Shown: positions 33,704-46,703, counted from the first letter of the stretch. The stretch is DNA of 64,000 bases from Seiridium cupressi (GCA_036674765.1 JARVKI010000087.1:118115-182114), one strand, 5' to 3'. The notes: generated by a model from the sequence alone, not told the origin. Numbers and translations: made by a program.

Positions 33704-34456
33704 ATGCCTCCAGTCTTGATTCCCGCACCCTCGCCGCTGCTCGAAAAGCTGCCATCGGGCTGTGGCAGTAGCGAAAACTACGATATGACAGATCTCATTG
33801 GCGACATCATGCATCACCTGGGCAGGTCATCTGGGATTGACTCAAGTGACGTTGATGAAGGGTATCTGAAGTCCCTTCTGCAAAGATACCAGTCATGTTG
33901 CGACGACTGGTTACCGTATTTCTATAATGATACATCCAAGTCCTACACTCGCAATACGATCCAAAATGTCAACAAAAAGGCCAACATTGTAAGTCGCTAA
34001 CATTCAGTGGGAGCTTACATGAGCTGACTTGTGCGTTTTCAAGTTGCTATTGGTGTGGAACCCGGGAAAGGGGTCACCGATCCACGATCACGCGAACGCC
34101 CACTGCATCATGAAGGTTTTGGCTGGAAAGTTGACAGAGACGGTCTATTATCCTCGCGACAGCCAAGCCTCGGATATCAGCCCTCTGAGGGAGAAATCAG
34201 TGTCGACCTATGGCCTGAACGAAGTAACATACATCAGCGATCAAATTGGGCTGCACCGCGTTTCGAACCCGAGCCCCGATAAGATCGCTGTTTCTCTACA
34301 TTGTAAGTTGCGATCGATCAGCTGGGAGACGAAGTCTAACTTCATATAGTATATACACCGCCAAACGCGGCTGACTATGGATATCATATCTTCAACGCCG
34401 AGACAGGAAAGGCCAGTTTCGTCCATCAAGCTAAAGCGCACATGGTGACGAGCTAG
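33704..34456 (+). CDS. Cysteine dioxygenase
   Basis: A cupin-fold, non-haem iron enzyme oxidising L-cysteine to cysteine sulfinate in the cytosol, the first step of cysteine breakdown towards sulfite or taurine. Exons are 33704-33988, 34044-34302 and 34350-34456 (GT-AG, phases agree), giving 216 residues, the usual length. All active-site positions are visible: iron ligands His109 and His111 in PIHDHANAHC, His166 in GLHRVSNP, and Cys116 with Tyr183, the pair that forms the thioether cofactor in mammalian enzymes. The LVWNPGKGSPIHDH stretch is highly typical. The gene is intact, upstream of and in the same direction as a Zn2Cys6 regulator, with an FAD oxidoreductase nearby. Confidence 0.95.
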
Positions 34457-35067
34457 CTGTGGGGACTTTGGACTGTCGGAGTTGGGAAGCGCATGATATC
34501 CTTTGACATTATTTGAGCCATGCATGTCTCTTCTTGGAATTGCTCATTCCCGTTGACCTACATGTAGTTTGAGCTTGTATAATAATATTGTTATGTGTTT
34601 GAGATGCCTTGAAATTCCAACAACTGCAACACCAGACCAGTCTCTGCTTTCGTATATGAGCGAGGTTTAACAAATACTGTCTGCGACTGATGACAACTGT
34701 TACGGACTATCTGTTCTCTAAAACCGTGTGCCATATGATTCTCGCGCGGTGCTCGGGAATCTTTGAAATGACGAAATGTCTGGGATCAAGCGAGCGCGCC
34801 TCGCCTTCCCGAATGAATAGGATCGGACTGATAGAGCACCCTGCGACAACGAATCCCTCAAGGTGCGCTAAGTTAGCCGGCGCTAGCCATGGATTTCAGG
34901 GGCCATGATGCAGCCACAAGGGCAACGGTCAGTGGACCCCGCAGCTGAGCAGGGCCGCCGACCAGACCCGTAGACCCAAACAAGTCGCATTGGATTCAGG
35001 TTCAATTGAAGGGTCTGCTTGTACAAAACTCAGCTATCTCTGAAAACAATCCACCTACTCGGCCGCC
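34457..35067. other. Intergenic between the cysteine dioxygenase and Zn2Cys6 genes
   Basis: Contains the 3' flank of the dioxygenase and the promoter of the regulator. No other gene seen. Confidence 0.5.
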
Positions 35068-36959
35068 ATGCACCTTACCAGAGCAGCCCGTGGCAACGGC
35101 CCGGCTTCTCTTGCCTGCACTGAATGCCGAAGGCAACACGTAAAGTGCGACGCGGGTCAGCCAAGCTGTCGACGCTGCTCCCAAAACGCATTGTCTTGCC
35201 ACTATGTGCCATCTCGCCGTGGAGGGAGACGGAAACCTAACCGTGAGACGCCCTGCTACAGCCAACGGGAGGCTGCTGAATATACGTCCCCAACTGAGGT
35301 AATCTCCGCAGACGCCGTTTGGGTACCCCCGTCAATTGACACCTTGAGCCTCAGTCCCCGATTGCGACTCGCCATGTTGCGAGCTACAATCCACCCGGCG
35401 CACGTCCCAACCACAACGTCGATCGTGGAGTCGCGTCCAATCCGTCAGATGCGCCCGCCATGGAGATTCCGCCGTTGACGCCATTACTGGCAAATGGCGC
35501 CGACAGTCTACATCATGATGCAGATCCCGGGGGAGCTCACCAGGACGACCGCCTCGTTCGGTTGTTCTATGAGAACTTCCACGTGGCCCATCCTATCCTA
35601 GTCCCGGCTGCCATGTATCATAACCGGCAGTACCCGCAGTTCCTCCAAACGGTAGTCAAGTTTATCGGCTCCCACTACTTGTCCTCGGGACCAAGTCGGA
35701 CCTTGAGAGGCAGTGTCGACTCGGCCTTGACTGTGAGTCAGGATCGCACGCCTTCCATGGTTCAAGCTCGATTGTTGTATGCAATCGCCCTTTTTGCCAA
35801 CGATGAGCGGCCAGAAGCGCTGGAGACCTACTCTAAATCGGTCGAGCTCGCGACTGAGATAGGCATGCACCGCAGCGATTTTGCGTCTTCCCTGAATCTA
35901 CAACAGCCTATTGAGGCCGAGAGCCTGCGAAGAACATGGTGGGAGCTCTACATCGTTGATGTTTTCATGAACATATCGTCTACTCCAGTATCCTTTCGGT
36001 GCAATGTCCCTACACCTGAGGTTGCTCTGCCATGCGAAGAATCCGTGTACGCCCGTGGCGCGGGGATTCCCGAATCAGCGCAGTTCCTGGACTTCAAGGG
36101 TAGAATCTTTGCGGTTGAGGAGACAGTCTTCTCGTCGTTCAGCTATCGGGTTGAGGCTATGATGATTCTCTGCCGAGCACTCCTCTTGAACCAGATACGA
36201 GACCCTCACCGGGATCACCTTCAGGCCGTGGAAAATGCTTTGGTGAGCTGGGTGAATCACCTCCCGGCCAAGAAGTTGGATATTGTTGATGCCTACGGGA
36301 ATGTGGATGAGATGATGTTCCAGGCACACGTCATCATCGCATATGCTGCTATGCTGATACATCTTCCCCGTAGTGAGCTGCGACGTCTGCTGGTGCCTCA
36401 AGATGTTGGTTGCTGGCCTTGCACGATTGAGGCGCTGCCCGCAACCTTCTCGCGTACCGTTCACAGCATCAAGTCAACTGAAGCATCCAGGCGCGTATCG
36501 GATTTCATCTCCATCTGCCCGAATATCCAGAAACACTCGCCCCTCATCATACCCGCACTGGGACTCTGTGGCATGACCCAACTTGCAACATCGGTTAGCC
36601 ACACTGAAGACTGTCTCGATCACCACTACAATCGAGTAACTTTGGTCCTGGGCTGTCTGAGAGTCATGAGACGAACTTGGGTATCCGCAGATATGGCGTA
36701 CAGCCGGGTACGAACATGTGCCGCGAAGATGCTTTCTGATTCTGCCACGAAGTGGACGACGAAACCATCCGAAAAGCACACTTCACCTTTAGAGTCTCCC
36801 AACAATCCAGGTGACCTTAATCAAAATTCAAGCCTATTCCGTCAATTACCCGACAACCAGGCGCAATTGTCGGCTGCTTTCGCGCAGGAGTTTATCGATC
36901 CAACTTGCTATGTTTCTTCCATTTTCAACTCGTTTGGAGATTTTGACATGCAGGTCTAG
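35068..36959 (+). CDS. Zn2Cys6 binuclear-cluster transcription factor
   Basis: A nuclear DNA-binding regulator. Two exons, 35068-35298 and 35349-36959, are joined over a 50-nt intron (GTAATC...TTGAG) that is needed because the first frame closes soon after the zinc cluster; phases agree and give 613 residues. The cluster is Cys17, Cys20, Cys27, Cys34, Cys37 and Cys44 with spacing 2-6-6-2-6, followed by a basic RRGGRRKPNR linker. The fungal middle homology region begins around RLVRLFYENFHVAHPILVPA and includes ESLRRTWWELYIVDVFM, the typical RRxWW core. The C-terminus is Gln/Asn/Ser-rich. The gene looks intact. It lies between the cysteine dioxygenase and the FAD oxidoreductase and is a candidate local regulator of one or both (inference from position only). 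Confidence 0.92.
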
Positions 36960-37305
36960 AGTTCTGGTGCGGCTGCATCTGGCCAGACACGCCTTCTCTG
37001 ATCATCCAAGTGGTTGGAGACTGCGGATATGGCACTTCACAGTATCTTGTAAGATCGTTGTGGTCACGGTCAGTCGCTCATTTTTATCACAACGACTTTG
37101 AATTACGATACGCCGGGAGAGCCCTGCGCGACACGCCACTTGCCTCTCAACAATTTTTAGTGTCGGAGATGAAGGGCACAGACCTGGTATCGGCGTTTTC
37201 ATACAAGACCTTGGTCGCTCCCGCGACCGCTCTAGACTTTGCGGTGAACGATATACCACGATATGTTTGCGAAATTTTCCATGCAAGCTATTCAGCCAAA
37301 GTTAT
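36960..37305. other. Short convergent intergenic segment
   Basis: Joins the 3' ends of the Zn2Cys6 gene (plus) and the FAD oxidoreductase gene (minus). Nothing else seen. Confidence 0.5.
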
Positions 37306-38624
37306 CTAATTTAATGTTGGTACTACTGTGCCGACTTTCTTTACATCTGGGTCGGTGTCCGACACCCATTGTGGTACTACTCGTTTCAGAAACGACATGA
37401 ACTTGAAGAAGCCCACTGCATATTCTACGTCGCCAGATGGATCAACCACCCGTTCCGGAAACGCAATCCCAGCACCATGCAGACCCTTCATGGGTTTACC
37501 AGACTTTCCGTCGACAAACCCGCCGGTACTATTGTCAAACCGGAAGGGCATGTCCATTGCGGGCAATGCGTTTGGGGTGAATCCAATAGCTTGTACGACA
37601 TAATCGCATCTGGGGAGCTCGCCGAGCAGAACGTCTCTTTCTTTCGCAACGCCTCCGGAGCAATCAACTCTCCTTACAACATCGCGGATCGGGCCGTTCT
37701 GTAGCCTGTCTCCGTCAAGATGTGTTCTGGCAAACTCTGCAGCCTCGCCCTTGAGACCTGTGTTGTCATAGAAGATTCGACCGTCCTCATATCTGGCATA
37801 CTTCACACCTGTGGACCGGGTGAACCAGCATACTTGCAACAGAGAATGTGAAGCACGCGCTAACCGAAGGAGATTCATTATAACTAGAATGGCGGAATGA
37901 GATGCACCAATGACGCCGACCGTGGTCTTTGTGTGTGAGGGAATGGATTTGCAAAGCGCACTTGGTTTGAGTGCCAAGTCAAGATCGAGCGGCTTGGGGC
38001 TCCTTGTAAGTCCTAGAGGAAGAGGAGCCGTCGTTGGTGATGATCCAGTACAGTAAATGACCATCTCCGCATTCAAGACTTGGCTTTCTACATTGCTGGA
38101 AGCCTGGTAGCACAGGGCCCATGCTGAGATCTGGGGTGTTTGATGTTAGCAGAGAAATGAGAACTTGCTCAGTTTTTACGTACTTTGTCGCACCAGGCCG
38201 CTTGTGTGATGCAACCCTGGTAACATTCCACTCGACTGTTTCTAGCGAGCCCGTCTGACAGCATCTGCAATAACTGCCCTGCGTACCGAAGGGAACAAGG
38301 CTTGTCCTGTGGGAGTGACTCGAGCACCGTGAACGCATTTGGCACTGGTGTATCTCGAATGATGTCACGAAACGGCTCGTAGGCAGTTGCGTATTTGATG
38401 AAAAGACCTGCTTTTGTGTTGCTGGGTACTTCTTCATATGCGCAAGGAATCCTGCCACCTTGGAATTCTGGATCTATCCAGGCAATGGTGCCGGACTCAA
38501 TGCGTTCAAGCAAGTTGCCAAGCGCAGCTATGCCAGCGGCGCCGCCACCAACGACAATGGCCGCGGCTCTGTGTGGTTGTTCAGCCACATTTTCGCGGCG
38601 CAGCTCGCTGGAAAGGATGCTCAT
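37306..38624 (-). CDS. FAD/NAD(P)-dependent oxidoreductase
   Basis: Exons 38624-38184 and 38130-37306 (donor GTACGT, acceptor CCCAG, phase 0) give 421 residues. The first Rossmann motif, AAIVVGGGAAGIAALGNLL near residues 20-38, binds FAD. The second, VGVIGASHSAILVIMNLL, binds NAD(P)H. YVVQAIGFTPNALP is the third family fingerprint, near the FAD O2'. The layout resembles flavoproteins of the pyridine nucleotide-disulfide oxidoreductase and N-hydroxylating monooxygenase superfamily, but I see no redox CxxC, so it is not a thioredoxin reductase. Substrate is unknown. Near the cysteine dioxygenase, a sulfur-compound substrate is possible but unproven. No lesion seen. Confidence 0.85.
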
Positions 38625-41600
38625 GATAACAAATAAAGTTTAAACGAACTTGGGCGAAATGGATGTCAGTGAAAACGGTAGATCAGGTAGGGAAGTGTTG
38701 AGTTCAAATGAGGAAGCCGCTTTTCAAAAGCAAGTCAGTTCAACCGGAGATCAACCTGTGACAGGAAAGTACAGATTGTTTCTGGAGGTAAGGTTTGCCA
38801 GGAGAGACTGCGACCTTAATCACGGACTTCCTGTCATGCGAATTTTTATCGGTCAAGGAGCGAGCATGGCGTCCTCTCCTGTTGTGATGAGTCGGCGATT
38901 CAATCGGGGACTGATTGCGCCATTGCAGCTAGCCTAGAAACAGAGTATACAAATGCGGCATAGTGGGGCAGCATGGGCTAGCATGGGGCCATAGCGACTC
39001 GTGAGGACTCTTGGTCCCCTATCAATTGACACGTCAATGCCCGCGTCGCCGTGCTCTGTCAATCTTCCACATCTTGCATTCGCCGTATGCATGAACAGGA
39101 AGGTTACCAGAGATAAACTTTCTCGGTTGTAATGGTGATGCTTCCGACCCATGCCGTGGGCATGGATAAACCTGAAATGGATCTGCACGCGTTTCTTGTC
39201 TCCGATGGCGTGATTGATAGCTAGGTGAGGTCCAATTCAATGCTTCATGTAGAGTATCGACGGGCAGATTCCCTTCTCTTGCATGATGACTCAAATGTAA
39301 CCCCGCCGAATCCAATTGTCGGGTGTTCCCAAGCCCACGATGCTCTGAAGTCCGGAAGTCATCATGTGCTAGAGATATGTGAATTCCAATGTATGACCTC
39401 GGAATAATATTACTGTGTCTGATTGCATGATTTTTTTATATGCTAGGAGTTTTAGAACTGGTCATTGTCTGTGATATGCGCCTCAACCGTGTGATAGATG
39501 CGTTCTGACTGGGTTCTTCAACCGCAAAAGCATCAAAAGTTCAGGTGGATTATCAAATACCGGAGAACCCCCTCCGTATGTAGACGTAGTTTCCTTGAAA
39601 TACCACAGCCAATGCCATTGTTAATTATCAGGCATATATCCTCCCTACTTTTGGTATCGCCATATCCTCTCTGCTGAAGGAGCAATGACCTATATATGTA
39701 ATCCGAGGGTCCCGGTGAATCACATATAATATCTGCGTTCTCGTCATCGCCTAACCATGAGTGATAATTAGTATTGATAGAGACAGTAATTCCCCTTCTA
39801 AGGCGTGTTCCACCCTCGAATCGTTGAAATTTGCCGTAAAGAAAGAGCACTAAAGCAGTAACTGTCATAGTATAATTACCACGAGTAGGGCATATAGCGA
39901 AGATCCGCATGTCGTAACCCTATACTGTTCATTCTCAGTCTCATCAAAGCTATAGGCCCGCTACCGGACAAGTAATAAGCTTTGGGAGGCCAATCAATGG
40001 AGAGTGCCAAAGATGGCCATCAATGGAACATCGTAACGAAAAGGAATATGTAGCCAATATGACGATCTTCGAGAGCCGATGGGAGAGCTGACCCTCAGTA
40101 ATTTCTCGAGAATAGGCAAACTCACTGCGATGAACTCTATGATGGCCACTTGCTATATTCAAATGCCGTGTTAAGGATTACAGTGGATCATTTAACTTGA
40201 AAACCCGTTCTCACAGGCCTCATGACGGCATTCTTACGCGTTGCTCGACAACTGGAGCGCATGCACAGAAGCAAGGGACTTTTCCTCGCTTATTGACGAC
40301 CGACTCGGTGCCCTTAGTCAATCATCCAATATAGAGAGCCTCATTGGGCTCTTCTTAAAAATACCCCCGCGCAGTGGAACAGACCGGCAGGGAGAGAAAA
40401 TGAGACAGAGTGTAAGCAGCCACGCGTGGTTAAGAATATTTTAATTCTTCTCTCATCACGACCTTCTTTATCAAAAACAGCAAAGATACACGATTTACGT
40501 TCAATCACTCCGAGAGGGCCGCGAAAATGTACGTGGATTTCTCAAATACCTGCTCATATGTGCTAGTAAAAGCCGAAGTTCTCACGTTTAGCATTCTGTC
40601 TATAGCGATTCAATATCTGAAGCTATGACATTCTCTCAATCTTATTCTCCCATGTAAAACCATTCCAGCACCAATACCATCTCAAATCCCAACCACGTGA
40701 ATAATGGCCCAGATTTGTGTTGTTTATAAACCCCTCGCTGCTTCTTCGAGATGAGGTTGGGTTTCTCCCCCCTCCCCCCCTCCTCCTCCCCCTCTTTCTC
40801 AAAATTGAGCCAAGTAAAACGAAAACATGAAAGCAAGCCTCGAACTCTATAACGAAGTATACCGTAATACTTTGTAAGATAAATCGCGTAGCCACCTGTC
40901 CAGCTTGTTCACTACCACAATCTGTAACAATTTCTCTATCGCATGCTTTGCTACAGAGACCGTAGCACGGTTGGACATGACCCTAGTCCTGAGAACTACT
41001 TCGTGTGTTAATGGCAGGAACCATTTCTAGGGTACAAGTCTGACTTACATGCATCGACTCAAAAAGGCTGCAAGAAGAGAACTAGTGCGCAAGTCGTGAC
41101 CAGGCATTGGTCACTTGCCCCTGTATATGATGCCGTCAATTCGATATGACGAAGGCTAGACGCCATGATAGGACTGTATGATAGACGTATTGAAACTTGA
41201 GCGCCACTAGTCATGCCCATAGGTAGTTCGGGGTCAGACATTTTGGAAGATCTTGCTGCCACCGCGACCGTCTGCGTCTGTCCAACTAAACCGTTCAATT
41301 CCATCATCCCACCTCCTTCAAACAACAACCGAGCAAGCGAACAACGCCATGAACCATACATAGAAAGCTTTGTAGCATGGGGGAGACGGAGTGCCATCAA
41401 TATGGCCATCTTCATTTGTATGGCTATAGTATGGCTTATCTCATGACCTGTCCATCCTTGCCGCTCACGTTCTGCTGTAGATGCGGGCCATATGCAAGCG
41501 CCACTGTGTGATCTCCCAGTCTTCCACTGCCTCGTGTCCCTCGCCCCCAACATACTGAGATACGATTGAGAACGTAGTTGCATCGGGTCGTAACTGTGGC

Positions 41601-41819
41601 TCCAAGGGCGATAATAATCTGCGGATGATAGTGCTATTGGAGAACATCGCGGAATGTACGATGCATGAGGTCAACTGTTTGACTTGTAATAGCGAGGTTA
41701 TCAAATCCAGCACTGACCACTAGGAGGTCACCTCATCGATTGCGAATCCAGAGTCCCAGGTCTCATGAATATCGTTCAAGCTTTTATCACTGATGCACAG
41801 TATCGCGGTTTGAAGAGCA
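38625..41819. other. 3.2-kb stretch without a supported gene
   Basis: No intact gene. Minus-strand frames at 41059-41713 lie directly downstream of the NACHT remnant and might be its decayed C-terminal part, but I recognise no repeat motif. A pyrimidine-rich tract of C and T runs over about 40769-40800. Confidence 0.4.
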
Positions 41820-42860
41820 TAGTAAGGATTGTGCTTTCCTCATTTTCCGACAAGGAAAATGCATGGAAAAGCAGTGGCCTGGCCTCTTCGAGCATCAGTA
41901 AAAAGATCTTCGCTATCTCCTGCTATATGGTGCTTTGACGCACTTCACAGATCTGGTAGAGGACTCTTTTGTTTGTTTCGGGGAAGTTTTCTAGAAGTTC
42001 TCCGAGCGTCGAACTGGCCCCTACCCTCCGATCTATGGCCCAGGTGAGGTTACGGAGTATGAGGTAGAACCATACCAGGCACTCTGGCTATCTTGTTCTA
42101 TATTATTATTGACCTTCTTCTTAAATACACCAGAAGAATCCATTCTTGCTAGGGTTCCGAATGGGGCCGTTCTGAATCAACGTGTGTTGGTATTTATTGG
42201 AGCGTCAAGTCCCGCAAGTCCAAGGTAAATTCCGTCTGTTGCAGTTCTCTTTCTAAGAGAGTGCGTGGCCGGCTTGAAACGCAGAACTTGACACGTGATC
42301 CATGAGGAAGATACGCCACGATCTCCGCCAGATCTTCTTTCTCCGTTTCCAACTCATCGAGCCCATCAAAGAAAAGGCAGAACTTTACGGGAAAGCTCTC
42401 TTGCATTGAAACATAGCAGAATAAATCTTTCAGTTCGTCGGACGTGCAGGGCTCATATGACGGCCGACCTAGGCAGGATCCTGGAATTAGACTTGGAGAA
42501 CATTCTTCCGTTTCAGCCACGCCATGACAGCCACTTCTGCAGCTTCATCGAGACTGCCCATACCTGACCTCGAGTTTTTCTAATACGTTTCGAAGAGACC
42601 CCATAATCTTCGCTGAATCAGCTGCTAGGTCTAGGATAACTTATCCGTTCTTTATAGCACCATGAGGAGTACTTTCCTTTCTCAAGTGGAGATCTGATTT
42701 CTTTCTATCCGCTACGATGGGTTTGAATCCACAGATTTTGTCAGTCGTGTTATACGTAGATTTGTACAACGCTCGGCCAGAAGAGACCAACTTAAGCCCA
42801 AAGTCGACCATACCAAGGACACGGGCGGCTAGGCCCCACGATCGAGAAAGGGTCAACCAT
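41820..42860 (-). pseudogene. NACHT-type NLR (STAND) pseudogene
   Basis: Segments of a fungal NLR occur in correct order on the minus strand. Near 42840-42760, AARVLGMVDFGLKLVSSGR matches the N-terminal leader common to many fungal NACHT proteins. A large internal part is missing. Near 42400-42230, VKFCLFFDGLDELETEKED is the Walker B region and SRVKFCVSSRP the sensor-1 strand of a NACHT ATPase, followed by FTLDLRDLTLQ and a stop at 42194. Further down (about 42060-41830), QEIAKIFLLMLEEARPLLF resembles the helical/winged-helix region that follows NACHT. No Walker A (P-loop) is found, and frames are broken. NLRs of this kind sense non-self in fungi. This copy cannot work. Confidence 0.75.
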
Positions 42861-43887
42861 ACAGCGATATTTCACTTGTGTTTCGGCCACTTGATTTGCT
42901 CAACTAGCTGCCTCGTGTCGGTGCTTCTCCTATTACTTTCATCTCTGTTCTTCCAACCCTGATGCACCACTGTACCTCTCAGTTGCTTATATGTATGTGT
43001 TCGTAATCATATGGATCGTCGTTATAGTTCAACCGGGAATGGAAGGGTATGCGCTTTTGTTTGCTCCAATTTAAGAGAAGTACTCGGAACTTCAAATGGT
43101 GACTTCTGGTATGGTATGGGTGGAGCTCTGGTGGATGTGATAAATAAGAATAGATCCAGGGGTCCTCTGCGGTGATGGGGGAACTTCTATCTACTGGTGG
43201 CATCAACTACTGCTCGTCTAACCATCTTTCATATAGCGTAGCGCATCATGATGATAACTGGAATTGATTTAAACCGGGATATGTTGTCGGGTTACACAAT
43301 ATTATTCAATGGGATTTTTCACTTGAGCAGAGTGATATCGGAAGTCGTAGTCATTCGTACGTAGATCTTGATACAGCTTCTCGTATAGAAATAGATCCCT
43401 ATATATCAGCAGTTAGATCATGGACCGTGGACAATAAGAACCCCGACCAACAAAGAGCATCATTACGACTTAGTGCACAGAATTGGAACAAATGCGGTAA
43501 AGATCTCATCTGATTAATAAATCTAGATATTCTTCACTGAGTGGCCCAACGGTGTTTTGCCATATTCAATTTCCGTGCATTATGGCGCCCGAGGTCATAA
43601 GATAAATTAATGGGCTGCGTCTTCAATCTCCATTCACCGCGCAGTCACATGGAATCGGACCACTCGACCTTCCAGAGTTCTAAGCGAGAAGGAAAGCATA
43701 TTTCCAAATCTATAAAATAGCACTCGGCGATCTGGAGTAAGTTCAAGCTTCGGTGGCACGACGGTGGCAGGAAAATGCTCAATGCGTGCTAAAATTATTA
43801 ATCTATATCTGTTGGTCTAATCCACCATTATACCAGAAGACTCCTGACTATCATACTATTCCCATGTCTCTCATGATATCGTAACAT
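42861..43887. other. Intergenic between the NLR remnant and the GT2 gene
   Basis: Nothing recognised. It holds the 3' flank of the minus-strand glycosyltransferase. Confidence 0.45.
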
Positions 43888-46703
43888 CTAATTTAATCCC
43901 AAGAAGAATGGAAGAAATGTTGCACTGCAGATCTGGATAGCTAACGGAACTATGGCAATAGTCGCAGTAGAGTCAATGCCTGGGCGGATTGTCCACCCCC
44001 ATGGGGTCGCTGTAGCAAAAACGATCATCACTGCAGTCATGTTAGTCTCGTATTGAAAAGGGAGGCCACCAGTCAAGGAATACATACTCGCTGCCAGTAG
44101 TGCGCATATCACCCACGTCCACTTGAACTTCTTGACCATCTGTTCCATGCCGATGTAGAAGCCTGTGGGGCCCATTTCCTTTGCGGTAGATGCCCACTCG
44201 ATGTTTATGCTGAACGCGTGGCATAGCAAGGCCTTCGCACAGTTCAAGCTGATTCCTCCGAAGTATACCACTAGGAAAGGAAGCCACTTAATGGCTTGAA
44301 GAATAGCGCGCCAGAAAGTCTCCTCCTTGAGTTGGTGGCGAGCCATGGAAAAGGCAACGGATCCGAAAAGGTTGAAGACGACGACGAGTGAACACCAGAT
44401 ACCCCAGGAAGGCTGATACAAATGGTCAACATCATCCGGGAACAAGCCAATGACGATGTAATTAACAGCCGTCAGAACCATGCCGGAGTCGATCGCATAG
44501 TCTACGTGATCATCAGTGACAATGCATGGCATACGATTGGATTAAACTCACAGGTGAAGATGTAAGCGGTGATGGTGACTTTGCTAGTGATCGGGATATT
44601 CCTCCACAAGAAGCGGAGGAACAGGCGGGTCACAGGCCCCTTGTAGAACCACTGATAGCTGAAGAGGTGTTAGCCCGCAAACAGATGGCAGGATGGAAGA
44701 TTTCATATACTTACGAGGGATGGAAAACCAATTCGTTGCAACCGTAGGCATACTTCTCCCAGCGCGTCAACTCGTCATAGAGGGTGAGTAATACACCTTC
44801 CTTGAAGCCGCCATTGTGGTATGTAGCGAGACGGATCGTCATTCCTTGCATTTGGAGGCGAAGACTGATGTCGAAATCCTCCGAGACGTGGGCGTCAGAC
44901 CACCATTTCTGCTGCCCGTCCGTAGGGTCAACAAATCCAATGGACTGGAGTGCCTTCCAACGGAGGAAAGCGTTGTGGCCAACGAATGGAGAGACGTCAC
45001 CAGTGCCGACACCGTACTTGATGGCCGTGTAGACGATATTCGTGAAGTAAGTGATACCGTTCTCAAACATGTTGTGGACAACTTGCATGACGCCAGAGCC
45101 ATGCTGGACGATGGCAACCTCGGGACTCTCGTGCATCTCCAAGGCGCCATAGAGGAGACTGTCTTCCGGGACACGCGTGTCGCAATCAATGATCAAGATG
45201 AGCTCACCGATGCGAATGTTGCCCTCGGCCCAAGTCTTTCCTTTGTCGGCGGCGATCATGTTCTCCAGGGCCTGTTGATAAAGCTCGTCATCTTCATCGG
45301 CTGTCAGCATTTCGATGGTACACTCACGCCTCTCGCATTCGGGCTGCTGAAGGCGGTGAAGTTCATCCTCGACACGGATAGAAAATGCAAGACCGTAGTT
45401 CATATTGCTCGCCTTCTTGAACTTTCCCTTTCTCTGAAACTGGAGTCGGTTCGACATCTCCTGGGGACTGAGGTCCGAGATGTCTCCAAAGTCCTCAGTC
45501 TCGGTGGACTTGCGAGACCACGGCAGGCTCCAACCACCCTTGGAGATGCTCTTGCAGTTTGGAAGACGAGCGGTATATCCAATCCCGTTCTCTCTGTAGT
45601 ATTGCTTGCGCGCCTCGGCGAGTTCTGGCTGAATGCATTGCATACCATCGTCGTTAACGAACACGGATGCAGTTCCACCTTGTTCCTCGTAGTGTTGAAT
45701 TGCTTTCATGACACTGACCATGGTGGGCACAATGACACTAGTACGCGGTCAGTTTTGGCTCCATGCTCATGTTTGACGGTGCTCCAGCTTACCCTTTCAA
45801 GCCTTCCTTATATACAGGCATTTGCACCGTGATTTGGGGAAGCTGGTAGTTGCTGTGTCGTTTGGGGTTGGGCTTGATAGCTTTGGTGTCCAATCAGCAC
45901 AATCTTTCAGGGACTATCAGAACTGGAAACTTACCAGAATGGTATTTGGTATTCTGCAGGCAAATCGACGCCGGGAGGCACAGTTGAAACAAGCTCGTAA
46001 TCAACACGATGAAAAAGAACAGGGAGAACAGTGCTAGAGGTGGTATGGTTACAGCCTGCCAGGATAGTGTTAAAACCATGGTTAAACAGCGGAACCTGGC
46101 GTCTTACAAGAATGAAGCGGTTCCAATGGCCATCCCACCAGTATTGATTGAGAAGCTACGGCCGCGTTAGCAACTGAGAGGAAGACTTGACAGGATCCTC
46201 TTACCTTGGAGACACCCAGAGACTGAGTGATAATCACGAGCATGATGGCAAGACTGATTTTGACCGAATGTAGACGTGCGGCGGGACGTGGTGCTTGATT
46301 GGCCTCGAGGTCACCGGCGTCATTCTCCTCGCCTTCCTCCAGTGCGACAGCTTCCATGTAGATTTCATTCTTCTCGTCGAGGCCTCCACGTAATTTCTTC
46401 CTGCACAATTCTACGTGGTTGCCCTCTTGGGGCTCCGAAGAATCGAGATCAATGATCGTGAGATCAGTGAAGATGTGGCAAGAAGGCTCATGTTGATGAA
46501 GTGCTTCAATGACTTTCCTCAGTACTTCCAGTTTGCAGATAGATATGTGGCGTTCGGGATGCTTTGATTTCTATCCTCATAAAGTGTATTAATCTGAACC
46601 ATACGACTACCAAAACCCGCAGAAATTCTGATAATTTCTTCAAGTGGATGTTCTCAATATGCCTGATCATACATGAAGAATTTGCCCGTGAAGAACCCTT
46701 CAT
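43888..46703 (-). CDS. Family 2 membrane glycosyltransferase (polysaccharide synthase-like)
   Basis: Exons from the 3' end: 43888-44030, 44088-44501, 44552-44658, 44715-45737, 45793-45880, 45935-46055, 46108-46155, 46205-46570, plus a probable first exon 46611/46617-46703. Phases agree, for about 800 residues. The first exon is tentative: the following exon has no suitable ATG, and the joining intron is 40-46 nt. Catalytic features are VQMPVYKEGLKG, then VFVNDDGMQ (UDP-binding Asp), LIIDCDTRVPED (DxD), SEDFDISLRLQ (catalytic base) and LTRWEKYAYGC (the RW of the QxxRW site). Hydrophobic helices flank the domain on both sides. It resembles the fungal GT2 enzymes needed for polar hyphal growth on solid surfaces (ZtGT2/FgGT2) or for mixed-linkage glucan (Tft1); I cannot choose between them. 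Confidence 0.85.

Noticed and set aside
41059..41713. Ankyrin or WD repeat tail of the NLR pseudogene
   Set aside because: No repeat periodicity or motif convincing enough to extend the pseudogene that far.
44816..45832. 338-codon plus-strand open frame
   Set aside because: Exact antisense of the GT2 catalytic exon, which carries the DxD, ED and RW motifs. No domain on the plus strand.
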